Shown here piece by piece: positions 7,363 through 15,895 of a stretch of 64,000 nt of DNA; position 1 is the first letter of the stretch; each line of letters begins with the position of its first letter. Location of the stretch: contig CAKZLE010000003.1 of the NCBI GenBank assembly GCA_937125225.1, positions 57,149 to 121,148 on the forward strand, written 5' to 3'. A model generated the notes under the pieces. The model was not told the DNA's origin, did not search any database, and saw nothing but the letters and a program-made list of their open reading frames with translations. The stretch is from an uncultured Spirochaetia bacterium. GTDB lineage: Bacteria > Spirochaetota > Spirochaetia > CAKZLE01. The position numbers and the translations under genes are program-made.

Positions 7363-10281
7363 TCAATCCCACAACTCTAAGATCTGGTTCAAAGTTATCT
7401 CACTGAGGTCTTTCACTGCGATATCACAGGGTCTTGCGGCCTCTCCGATACCGATCGATCTCATACCTGCAGCATGGATGGCCTCGATCCCTACAGCGGC
7501 ATCCTCAAAGGCAACACATGACAAGTGCGATACCCCGAGCAGATCAGCACAACGAAGAAAGATCTCAGGGTCGGGTTTGCCAACTGAGACTTCAGAAGCG
7601 GGGACAAGCGCATCTATGAGATGTTCTACTTCTAGTTTCTTCAGGATAAAAGGGGCATTCTCACTGGCCGAGGCGATTCCGATCCCGATTTTCCGTGATC
7701 TCAGAGTTCTTGCAAGATCGTTGAACCCGGGAAGCAGATCAGCTGGAGTCAACTTCTCTAGAAGTTCTCTATAGTAACTGTTCTTCCTCTCAGTAAGATC
7801 CTGGATCTCCTCATCCGAGAGCACTACCCCATTGTGCTCCGTTATGATTAGAAGAGAATCCCTCCTTGACACACCACGTAATCTCTCATTCAGGACCTCA
7901 TCAAAATCCCAACTCTGTTCTTCAGCAAGATGTTTCCAGGCCAGATAGTGATAGGAATCGGTAGAGGTCACCACCCCATCTAGATCGAAGATCGCCCCTT
8001 TCAGTCCCGGAGTCGTCTTCACCTCTGTAGAGGACCCCTCCCTGATGATAATACTTTCTCCATGGTGGGTAAGCTCTATGGGAGCACCTGATACAAGGGT
8101 ATAGGTCGTATATCGAGGAGCTATCTCGACAATAAGCCTCGAGCCATGAATCTGGATCGAAAAGGAGTAGGAGGAGCACCGCTTGGTGACCCTTGGAGAA
8201 AAAGATACGCCAGCCGAGCCTCTTCTCAAACCTGCAAGCCCGAACACAAGAGCCATCCATGAACCTCCCATCGCCGCAGTATGGAGCCCATCCTTAGAGT
8301 TTCCCTGTATATCATCAAGGTCGACAAGTGCGGTCCTCCTCATATAGCGCATCCCCATATCGAGCTCTCCGATCTCAGATGCTACGATACCCTGGATACA
8401 TGCAGATAGGGAGCTGTCACCAGTGGTCAACTCTTCATAGTAGTGGAAATCTCGGATCCGTTCATAACGGGTAAAATCCTCACTGAGAAGCAGATGGGCA
8501 AGGACCACATCTGCCTGCTTCAAGACCTGATATCTATAGATGACGAGAGGATGGCAATGGAGGAGTAGAGGATATTTATCTTTTGGATAGTTCTCAAAAT
8601 CCCATCGTTCCCGATCAAGGAACTGATCATCCTGAGGATGAAGCCCTGTTTTCTCATCAAAGGGTATATACATCAGACGTGCGGCTCTACCCCACTGTGC
8701 TGCCTCATGAGAATCGACTCCTATCTGAGCCTGTAGAGACCTCAGAAGATCGCTATCTTCCGATTTCAGCTTCAGATAGTAGGAATAGGCCTCTTCAAGA
8801 TTATGTCGTGCCATCACATTCGTATAGAGGTTGTTATTCACCAAGGCCGTATACTCATCAGGTCCCGTGACCTCATGGATACAGAATGCTCCAGCCCTCC
8901 TCGGATTGAAGAATCCGATGTCATACCAAAAACGTGCTGTCTCAAAGAGGAGTTCAGCCCCTCCGTCGTTCATGATCGATTCATCTTCTGTCACCTTGAG
9001 GTAGGTGATAAGACTATAAGTGATATCAGCGTTGATATGGTATTGTGCTGTCCCTGCAGGAAAGTAGGCAGAGGTTTCCTCCCCATTGATCGTGCGCCAG
9101 GGAAACAAGACTCCTCTTTGATGCATCTGAGCAGCTCTTCTACGTGCAGCAGGAAGCGTCCTGATACGAAACTCTAATAGCTTACGTGCGATAGCCGGTT
9201 GAGTATAGGTGAAGAAAGGCATACCATAGATCTCCGTATCCCAGAAATAGTGCCCCTCATACCCTGCCCCGGTGAGACCTTTTGCCGAAAGACTCGTCCT
9301 TCCGTCCTTCCCGACTGATTGAAACAGCTGAAACAGATTGAATCTGATGCTCTTCTCCATATGGGGATCCCCACCACATTCGATCATAGAGTCTTCCCAG
9401 AACTGATTCAAGACCTCCCTTTGCTGATCACAGAGAGAGGAGAAAGACAGGGTCGAAGCTTCAGTCATCAAGACCTTCAAGTCGTCCTTGACCTGCTCTG
9501 CCTCGAAGCCATGTATGTAGAGCCCATATTTCGTCAATTCGATCGGATTATTGTTCTCTGATGCGAAGATCACCTGAGGGTAGACCTCCCTCCTCTTTGA
9601 GACCTCATCGCATCGATAGTCACTATGGACAGCACCACAATAGAGGACCTGACCACTCATACACGTAGTGAAGCCAGCAGAGAATTCATCATTTACCAAA
9701 CCTGAATCAATATACTTCAGATGGTCTGCCCCGGCACTGTTTGCCACTCTAGGGTCTGAGGGATCGAGTTCGACCTTCTCAGGAGCACCGATCGTAGAAC
9801 ATACTTCGATCCTGTTACAGAGGGTAGGGGTAACTGAGATATGGACCGCGACTAGATGTCTATGATCATAGGAGACGAAGGTCTCAGATTCGATCTTCAA
9901 GCGTGAACCATATTCACTCTCCCAGTCCACCCATCTCTTCAGGATACCCTCTTTAAGGTCAAGGGACCGGTGATAATCATGAATGGTACCATGACTGAGG
10001 TCTACGACCTCCCCATCGACGGTGATACTGAGATAGCGTATATCGGGTATATCGAGCATCTTCTGATTTTGCTTTGGGAAGCCAAAGCCCTCTTCCCCAT
10101 AGACGATAGGTTCAAGGTCATAGAACCCATTGAGGAATACTCCAGGATGGTAGGAGGGTCGGCGTTCCTCAAAGAAGCCCCGTAGTCCCAGATACCCGTT
10201 CCCAATAGAGAAGAGACTCTCCTGACGGCCGATACTCTCAACAACGAAAGCATCCTCACGTACGATCCAATCATCTCTCAT
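7363..10281 (-). CDS. GH65 disaccharide phosphorylase fused to beta-phosphoglucomutase
   Basis: A 972-residue two-enzyme protein. Residues 1 to about 755 are a complete family-65 glycoside phosphorylase: N-terminal beta-sandwich, conserved YEGHYFWDTEIYGMP (341-355), and the general acid Glu476 in TGPDEY. This family phosphorolyses alpha-linked glucosides (maltose, trehalose, kojibiose, nigerose) to beta-glucose 1-phosphate. From about residue 761 a full 212-residue HAD domain follows, with nucleophile motif FDLDGVV, cap, the second motif ASASEN and a third motif GKPDPEIF. It matches beta-phosphoglucomutase, which converts beta-G1P to G6P, so the fusion joins consecutive steps. AGGAGG precedes the ATG, and the start overlaps the GH13 gene by 11 bases. 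The exact disaccharide is undetermined. Confidence 0.9.
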   Translation of the reverse strand: MRDDWIVREDAFVVESIGRQESLFSIGNGYLGLRGFFEERRPSYHPGVFLNGFYDLEPIVYGEEGFGFPKQNQKMLDIPDIRYLSITVDGEVVDLSHGTIHDYHRSLDLKEGILKRWVDWESEYGSRLKIESETFVSYDHRHLVAVHISVTPTLCNRIEVCSTIGAPEKVELDPSDPRVANSAGADHLKYIDSGLVNDEFSAGFTTCMSGQVLYCGAVHSDYRCDEVSKRREVYPQVIFASENNNPIELTKYGLYIHGFEAEQVKDDLKVLMTEASTLSFSSLCDQQREVLNQFWEDSMIECGGDPHMEKSIRFNLFQLFQSVGKDGRTSLSAKGLTGAGYEGHYFWDTEIYGMPFFTYTQPAIARKLLEFRIRTLPAARRRAAQMHQRGVLFPWRTINGEETSAYFPAGTAQYHINADITYSLITYLKVTEDESIMNDGGAELLFETARFWYDIGFFNPRRAGAFCIHEVTGPDEYTALVNNNLYTNVMARHNLEEAYSYYLKLKSEDSDLLRSLQAQIGVDSHEAAQWGRAARLMYIPFDEKTGLHPQDDQFLDRERWDFENYPKDKYPLLLHCHPLVIYRYQVLKQADVVLAHLLLSEDFTRYERIRDFHYYEELTTGDSSLSACIQGIVASEIGELDMGMRYMRRTALVDLDDIQGNSKDGLHTAAMGGSWMALVFGLAGLRRGSAGVSFSPRVTKRCSSYSFSIQIHGSRLIVEIAPRYTTYTLVSGAPIELTHHGESIIIREGSSTEVKTTPGLKGAIFDLDGVVTSTDSYHYLAWKHLAEEQSWDFDEVLNERLRGVSRRDSLLIITEHNGVVLSDEEIQDLTERKNSYYRELLEKLTPADLLPGFNDLARTLRSRKIGIGIASASENAPFILKKLEVEHLIDALVPASEVSVGKPDPEIFLRCADLLGVSHLSCVAFEDAAVGIEAIHAAGMRSIGIGEAARPCDIAVKDLSEITLNQILELWD

Positions 10282-12181
10282 CGGTCACCTCCTGAACTAT
10301 GGAGAATTGCCAGGGACTCAACATACTATGAGCGTTGATCATCCTACCGGTAAGGAGGTCCTCATACGACCTTATACTATCTAAGAAAGTCTCCCTCTCA
10401 AGATCAGTCTCACTATCGGAGAAGTTTGCAAGGATGATAATTGAGAGATCCTCCGTTGACCGTTCAAAGGCTAGAATATGATGAGACTCACAGTGAAGAA
10501 GTTCTAAAGAACCTTCAGAAAGGACTCTCATCCCCTTTCTTAGAGAGAACAACTTCTTGAGCATCGCATGGATCTCAGCAGAGGGACTCTTACCCTTCAA
10601 CTGATCAGAAAGGTCATCCCAAGAGAAGACCCGGCGATGAGTCCATCGAGAATCCTCCCTCTTGATCGGATCATCAAGATAGGTGTAGTCATTCAACTGC
10701 CCGAGTTCATCGCCGATATAAAGTAGCGGTATACCACCTGCAGTCGCAGATAGTCCGTAGAGCATCTGCAATTTCTTAATGGTTAGCCTGATCTCCTTCT
10801 CATCATGGAGAAGTAGCCCCTTCTCCAATCCTGCCAACGAAGCTGCAGTCCCTGATATCCTACAGTCACCAGTAACCTCATTCTCTTGAAAGGGTAGACC
10901 TTTTGCAAAGCTGCCAGGGAACCTTCCAGTATAGAACTCATTGAGAAAGGCTCTATGCCCCTTGGGATCGATCCCCTGACTCCAGGCATCATGATCATCG
11001 AAGGTCCACCCAATATCATCGTGACAACGAATATAGTTGATCCAGGTACAACCAGATTCAAGGGAATATCGGGAAGACAAGGACTTACGGAGAAGTCTGA
11101 CGTCCCTTGTAGCCAGTGCCTCCCAGGAGGTGGCCATCAGAAGTGGATTATAGGAGAGTTCACACTCTTTGGTAGAGATATAGGAGAGCACATCTGAAGG
11201 AGCCACGATCGCCTCAGAAAGAAACGCTATACAGGGGGCGATGATTCTCGTAAGTGCCCTGAAGGCTCTTACGAGATTATGTACTTTCGTTAACCCCTCA
11301 CAAGAGGTTCCCTTTTCCTTCCAGGCAAAAGCGACTGCATCGAAACGCAGCACATCAATACCCAGATTCGCAAGGAAGGACATCTCTCTAGCCATCGCTC
11401 TAAAGAGCTCTGGATTCTGATAGTTCAGATCCCATTGGTAGGAATGAAAGGTCGTCCAGACCCAGGCCGAGAGTTCTTCATGGTAGGTGAAACTGCCAGA
11501 CCGAACCTCGGGGAAGATATCACGCAGATGCACCTGATACTGATCAGGTTCACTCCTGTCTGGATAGATGAAATAGAAATCTGAATAGTAGGGGTCTTTC
11601 TCTATAGCCCTCTTCGCCCAGATATGTTCTGAAGAGGTATGATTCAATATGAAATCAAGGGCAACAGCTATCCCACGCCTGTGGAGTTCTTCTATCACCT
11701 GCTTCAACATCGAGATATCTCCGATCTTCGGGTCTACCTCACGATAACTCGAGACAGCATACCCTCCATCGCTCTCCCCCTCAGGTGATTTGAATAGCGG
11801 CATAAGATGCAGGAGGGTTATCCCAAGCTCTTCGATATAATCGATCCTCTGTAGTAGTTGTTCAAGATTCCCTGAGAAGAGGTCTACGTAGAGTACACCA
11901 GCGACCATCTCTTGGGAGGTATACCACATCTTCTCTGTAGTATGATTAGCATCATAGGCATGGAGGATCTCAGATCTTTCTTGGAACATATCCCAACAAT
12001 CTCTGAGAAGGTCTTGAAGGATGAATAAAAAACCATCTTCAGATCCATAGAGCTCCTTGAGATTCTGATAGAGATCTGACCCATAGGAGTCGAATCGTTT
12101 TGAGAACTCCTCCCATAGAGGGGTTCTCTCTGATGGTTCCACCATCTGCAGGAGTCGCTCCAGGACTTTTGATTCTTTCAT
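10271..12181 (-). CDS. GH13 amylosucrase-like alpha-glucosyl enzyme
   Basis: 636 residues, the length of amylosucrases (GH13 subfamily 4), with the characteristic helical N-terminal domain before the barrel. Catalytic residues are visible: nucleophile Asp281 in DVLRFDAVAF, acid/base Glu323 in FLSEAIVAP, and the transition-state Asp in RCHDDIGWTF (about 388). The YIGDEL and C-terminal beta-domain segments also match. Such enzymes use sucrose, either transferring glucose to a glucan (amylosucrase) or hydrolysing it. The ATG at 12181 has GAGG upstream; a GTG two codons earlier is also possible. It lies between lacI (9-10 bp gap) and the GH65 fusion (11-bp overlap) in one operon, suggesting processing of imported sucrose-like or alpha-glucosyl sugars. 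Confidence 0.88.
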   Translation of the reverse strand: MKESKVLERLLQMVEPSERTPLWEEFSKRFDSYGSDLYQNLKELYGSEDGFLFILQDLLRDCWDMFQERSEILHAYDANHTTEKMWYTSQEMVAGVLYVDLFSGNLEQLLQRIDYIEELGITLLHLMPLFKSPEGESDGGYAVSSYREVDPKIGDISMLKQVIEELHRRGIAVALDFILNHTSSEHIWAKRAIEKDPYYSDFYFIYPDRSEPDQYQVHLRDIFPEVRSGSFTYHEELSAWVWTTFHSYQWDLNYQNPELFRAMAREMSFLANLGIDVLRFDAVAFAWKEKGTSCEGLTKVHNLVRAFRALTRIIAPCIAFLSEAIVAPSDVLSYISTKECELSYNPLLMATSWEALATRDVRLLRKSLSSRYSLESGCTWINYIRCHDDIGWTFDDHDAWSQGIDPKGHRAFLNEFYTGRFPGSFAKGLPFQENEVTGDCRISGTAASLAGLEKGLLLHDEKEIRLTIKKLQMLYGLSATAGGIPLLYIGDELGQLNDYTYLDDPIKREDSRWTHRRVFSWDDLSDQLKGKSPSAEIHAMLKKLFSLRKGMRVLSEGSLELLHCESHHILAFERSTEDLSIIILANFSDSETDLERETFLDSIRSYEDLLTGRMINAHSMLSPWQFSIVQEVTDER

Positions 12182-12191
12182 AATCACCTCA

Positions 12192-13190
12192 TCAGGTAGT
12201 CAGTCGCTCAACGACATTGAGTTCTAACTGAGTATGAATAACAGGATTCCCGCTATCCTTCAGGTGATCGATGACCATTCCTGCTGCCATCTCTCCTGAT
12301 CGTACAAGTGACTGTCTGATCGTACTGATATCCATATATCCTGCGATCATCGTATCATCGAAGCCCAATAGCCCGATATCTTCAGGTATCCTTATATGGA
12401 GAGCTCTTGCTGCTTTGATCACTCCGATGGCCTGAAAATCTGAACCACAGAAGATGGCGTCAGGACGATACTTTCTTGAGATAAGAGCCTTGGTGCATGA
12501 AATCGAAGCTTCCATCCCATAGGGGTGAAAACAGATATGATCCTCATCCATGGGATACCCAAGGACCTCCAGTTTCTTCTGAAATCCCTTCAACCGAAGA
12601 CCCGTCGCATGGAGGGAATAGGGAGGCTCACCCCCCTCCCCTATGAAGGCACACTGTCGATAACCCTTCCCAATCAGATAGCTTGCCGCAAGTTCACCAC
12701 CGAAAACATCATCGATGGTAATACTCGATACATCCCTATGTTCTACTTCGATCCCAACGATGGGGATATTATGTCTCTTGAAGTTCTCCACATCCTCATC
12801 ACCGAAAGGTAAAGCCATGATGATCAACCCATCGATCCTTCCGCTCACCGGCAGCATCGAGAGGTAACCCTGGAGTTGTCTTTGTGTATCAACGAGATAG
12901 GTGACGATCTCATACCCTTCGGATCTCAAGGTGGTATGGACTCCTTCAAGTCTCTCGACAAAGGACTGTGCTGTCAGGAAGGGAATAAGGATCCCAATCC
13001 GTCTTGAGCCCTGTCGTGCCCGTGCTACGGCATCCGCTTTGGGGGTGAAATCGAGTTCTTTCATGGCCTGTTCGATCTTCAATCGAGTCTTAGGTGCTAC
13101 CTTATCGGGATTGTTCATGAATCGAGAGACTGTAGTGATGCTGACTTTTGAGACTTGCGCCACCTCGTATATTGTCGGGACCTTGTTCAT
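12192..13190 (-). CDS. LacI-family repressor of the GH13-GH65 operon
   Basis: 332 residues with an N-terminal helix-turn-helix (IYEVAQVSKVSITTVSRFMNN, residues about 7-27), a hinge helix with an RARQGSRR-like segment, and a two-lobed periplasmic-binding-protein-like effector domain (LLGFDDTMIAGY near the C-terminus). It is the first gene of the operon. The perfect 12-bp inverted repeat at 13212-13237 overlaps its transcription start, so autoregulation and control of the enzymes are likely. The effector is probably an alpha-glucoside or its phosphate (inference). GGAG precedes the ATG. Confidence 0.92.
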   Translation of the reverse strand: MNKVPTIYEVAQVSKVSITTVSRFMNNPDKVAPKTRLKIEQAMKELDFTPKADAVARARQGSRRIGILIPFLTAQSFVERLEGVHTTLRSEGYEIVTYLVDTQRQLQGYLSMLPVSGRIDGLIIMALPFGDEDVENFKRHNIPIVGIEVEHRDVSSITIDDVFGGELAASYLIGKGYRQCAFIGEGGEPPYSLHATGLRLKGFQKKLEVLGYPMDEDHICFHPYGMEASISCTKALISRKYRPDAIFCGSDFQAIGVIKAARALHIRIPEDIGLLGFDDTMIAGYMDISTIRQSLVRSGEMAAGMVIDHLKDSGNPVIHTQLELNVVERLTT

Positions 13191-13211
13191 ATTGACTCCA
13201 ATGCTGTTTTA

Positions 13212-13237
13212 CACTTATGAAAGTGCTTTCATAAGTG
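13212..13237. promoter_or_regulatory. LacI-type operator, perfect 12-bp inverted repeat
   Basis: CACTTATGAAAG at 13212-13223, spacer TG, and its exact complement CTTTCATAAGTG at 13226-13237. The core TGAAAGTGCTTTCA resembles LacI/CRE-type sites but has GTGC rather than GCGC at the centre. The same 14-base core recurs at 35021-35034. Confidence 0.85.
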
Positions 13238-13242
13238 CTTAC

Positions 13243-13272
13243 ATTCTAAGGGCAATCAATAGGATTTGTCAA
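13243..13272 (-). promoter_or_regulatory. Predicted promoter of the lacI-GH13-GH65 operon
   Basis: On the minus strand, TTGACA (13272-13267) and TAGAAT (13248-13243) with an 18-nt spacer. The start site would fall about 13236, inside the operator, which is a classical repression geometry. Confidence 0.65.
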
Positions 13273-13325
13273 TCATTACATAAGTCACCGCTGACGGTTG
13301 CCATAAATGTTTTATGGTAGTAGCC

Positions 13326-14627
13326 CTATCTCAGATAGTTCTGAACATTCTCAAGATGATCCGCATAGGTGACAGCAGGATGAATCTGGCCTGTCTTATC
13401 ATGAAGGTAATAGAAATAGGGGGTATCATCGGGGTATAAAGCAGCAAGGATCGCAGGAACACCAGGATTGGCGATACCTGTAGGAGGGAGCCCACTCTTG
13501 ATTCTCGTATTATAGGGTGTGTCAGCAGAGAGTTCAGCCTTGGTTATGGGTCTACTCCAATTATTTGTCTCATAGCGGGTAGTAGCATCGATTCCTAGAG
13601 GCATATTAGTCGCAAGACGATTATTGATGATCCCAGATATGAGTGGCATCTCTTTGGTATTCGCTGTCTCTTTCTGTATCATCGAGGCAATGATGAGTAT
13701 ATCAGTCTCACTCTGTCCTAAGAAATCTAATCTATCCTGATGCTCTATGAGCAGGTCCCGACACGTCAGGTACATCACCTGGGCAAGTTGCTCAGCACCT
13801 CCTTCAGAGACGGGAAGGACATAGTCTTCAGGGAGAAAATACCCCTCTGAGAAATGGAGGCCATATCGTTGCTCCATGAGCGCAGATGCATCAAGGAACT
13901 CTCCGGAATCGATTAGACCTTGACTACTGAGATGAGCATCGATCCCAGCTACTGTCAATCCATCATACAGCGATACCACAGCAAGGTCAGAGAAGCCCTT
14001 ATAGAGGATCAGACCGATCGTTCTAAGATTAAGGTCCTTAGGGAAGAGATAGCTTCCTGCCCTGATACCGGTATCGAATCTGTTGGCGACCAATATATCA
14101 AGAAGATCCTGTGCACTGTGCGTCCCGAGTATCCCGAGTTCAGACAGGTCCTGGCAGATCTCTGAGACAGAGGTGCCATAGGAGATCTCATAGAGGATAT
14201 GCTCATCTTGGGGTATCTCCTTGAAGAGCTCGAAGAGCATGGCACTCTGAGGTATCTCTGAAGAGAAGCTGCGGATAAATTCACGGTTCGTGGAGACCTC
14301 CGAGTCGATGAACATCTCATAGCTTGTGCTCGTGAGACGTAGTACAAGCCCAAGGGTCAGGCTCACGACCATGATCGATGCGAAAGCTATGGAGAAACGT
14401 TTAAGAGACCGCCTCTCTTTAGCAGACAGCTTCTTCTTTCGTTTCCATTGTCTCTTCTTTTTCACCGATCGCTTAGGTTTAGGTCGTTTTTCTGAAGTAT
14501 CTTTTGATACTGACGGGCTCTTCGGTTTTGGAGTGGATGAGTTCTTCCTTACTGAGATCGGAGAGGAGATCTCAGAAGTATCAGACATCTCTTCAGATGA
14601 GAACAGCTGAAGGTCTTGATCACTCAC
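13326..14627 (-). CDS. mltG: Endolytic peptidoglycan transglycosylase MltG
   Basis: Cleaves nascent glycan strands to terminate peptidoglycan chains at the inner membrane. The 433-residue protein has a long basic, Ser/Pro/Lys-rich cytoplasmic tail (1-77), one membrane helix (about 78-98) and a periplasmic YceG domain. The catalytic glutamate is Glu320 in SMIQKETAN; the downstream PLGIDATTRYE and YNTRIKSGLPPTGIANPG blocks are diagnostic. The frame begins at a GTG overlapping the stop of the coiled-coil gene by 8 bases; an ATG at codon 14 with GAAGAG upstream is an alternative. The 50-residue basic tail is longer than in most MltG proteins. Confidence 0.9.
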   Translation of the reverse strand: MSDQDLQLFSSEEMSDTSEISSPISVRKNSSTPKPKSPSVSKDTSEKRPKPKRSVKKKRQWKRKKKLSAKERRSLKRFSIAFASIMVVSLTLGLVLRLTSTSYEMFIDSEVSTNREFIRSFSSEIPQSAMLFELFKEIPQDEHILYEISYGTSVSEICQDLSELGILGTHSAQDLLDILVANRFDTGIRAGSYLFPKDLNLRTIGLILYKGFSDLAVVSLYDGLTVAGIDAHLSSQGLIDSGEFLDASALMEQRYGLHFSEGYFLPEDYVLPVSEGGAEQLAQVMYLTCRDLLIEHQDRLDFLGQSETDILIIASMIQKETANTKEMPLISGIINNRLATNMPLGIDATTRYETNNWSRPITKAELSADTPYNTRIKSGLPPTGIANPGVPAILAALYPDDTPYFYYLHDKTGQIHPAVTYADHLENVQNYLR

Positions 14628-15774
14628 CTATAGTCTCTTCTTCCTCGATATTCTGTTTCGCCACCAGCTTCTTCAATGCAGCTATCTGCTTCCTGTTCGA
14701 TGAGATACGCTGTTTCAACTCTTCTAGCTGTTCGTTGAGTACCTTCACCTGACTCTTCACTCGAGTCTCTTTCTGGTGGTCTATATCTATAGTAGATTCG
14801 AGTTCTTTGATCCTCAATCGCGCATCATAGGTATCAAGCTGTTGCTGAATACCTGTTCTCTCTAGGTTAAGACTGTTGATCTCATTGACTACCGTGAGAA
14901 GCTCCTCATGCTGCTGTGCAAGTCCGAGATACTCATCGATCTCATGAGCCTTTGCTCCTAGTGCAGTGAAGGCATCATCAAGACCGATCTTCGCCTTATT
15001 ATATTGTTTCTCAAGCTCTTTGATGCGTTTGTTCACATCACCCTCGACCCCTGAATGATTGAGGAGGTCCTGATTCTGATTGAATTCGAATTTTCGTGAT
15101 TCGAGGAGAGCATACATACGATCACGTTCCTGATCGAGTCTAGAGAAATCTTTGGAGATAGCGATCGCATTCTTACTCTTCACATGTCCGATCAGATCAG
15201 AGTTACAGATCTGCTTACCAGAGTTCTTGAAGAGGTCCTCTCTTGCTGTATCCATCTTCTCGAGCTCAGACTTCATCTTGTTTCGCTTCATCTTAAGCGG
15301 CATCTTCTCGAAGAAGGAGGCTGCAAGATGGCGTAGTTCATTCTCTTTGAGATTCTTCTGAATCCTACTCAATTCAGCGTTCTGATGTGTGATGGAGGTA
15401 AAAAGAAGTGAGAATTCCTCACCGATCTCACCGGCAGCATACTCCTCATAGGTTATGACACCTATACGGCTATAGAGTGAGTTCTTCTCGAATTCAATAG
15501 AAGCAAGCCTCTGTTCTATCTTGGAGATCTCCTCTTTTGCCAACTCTGAGGCAGAGGTAGCCTGTTTGATCCTAGCGATATCGGCTTCAATCGCACCTAC
15601 AACCTCTTTTTGAGTCTCTACGAGTTGGTAGGTCTCTGCTAAGATAGGATCTTCGACTTGAGGGTCGAAAGGGAAGACCAGTTCACCAAAGGATCGAGAA
15701 CGGGTCTTGAGTTGTGCATCCAATGTCACACAGATATGTTTTAATTCTGCGATCTTCGTTCGTATTTCTTCCAT
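14620..15774 (-). CDS. Coiled-coil protein of unknown function
   Basis: 384 residues made almost entirely of heptad-rich helices with high Glu/Lys/Gln content. Long coiled coils are predicted at about 55-165, 190-260 and 285-375. There is no signal peptide, membrane helix or recognised catalytic motif. One FPFDPQ segment near residue 34 interrupts the N-terminal helix. It is immediately upstream of mltG with an 8-base overlap, so the two are translationally coupled. A structural role connected with cell-wall synthesis or cell shape is possible, but that rests only on position. I do not recognise a named family. Confidence 0.7.
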   Translation of the reverse strand: MEEIRTKIAELKHICVTLDAQLKTRSRSFGELVFPFDPQVEDPILAETYQLVETQKEVVGAIEADIARIKQATSASELAKEEISKIEQRLASIEFEKNSLYSRIGVITYEEYAAGEIGEEFSLLFTSITHQNAELSRIQKNLKENELRHLAASFFEKMPLKMKRNKMKSELEKMDTAREDLFKNSGKQICNSDLIGHVKSKNAIAISKDFSRLDQERDRMYALLESRKFEFNQNQDLLNHSGVEGDVNKRIKELEKQYNKAKIGLDDAFTALGAKAHEIDEYLGLAQQHEELLTVVNEINSLNLERTGIQQQLDTYDARLRIKELESTIDIDHQKETRVKSQVKVLNEQLEELKQRISSNRKQIAALKKLVAKQNIEEEETIGE

Positions 15775-15834
15775 GAGACTCTCCTGAGTAGCAAAAGTGA
15801 CAGCTCATATGCATAGTAGCATATAACTGCTTTC

Positions 15835-15863
15835 TTGACAAAGCCAATGACTCTTTATATCCT
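15835..15863 (+). promoter_or_regulatory. Predicted sigma70 promoter of the DbpA-domain gene
   Basis: TTGACA (15835-15840), 17-nt spacer, TATCCT (15858-15863). It diverges from the coiled-coil/mltG operon. Confidence 0.5.
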
Positions 15864-15895
15864 ATTAAAAACTACTATATGGAACTGTAATAAGA

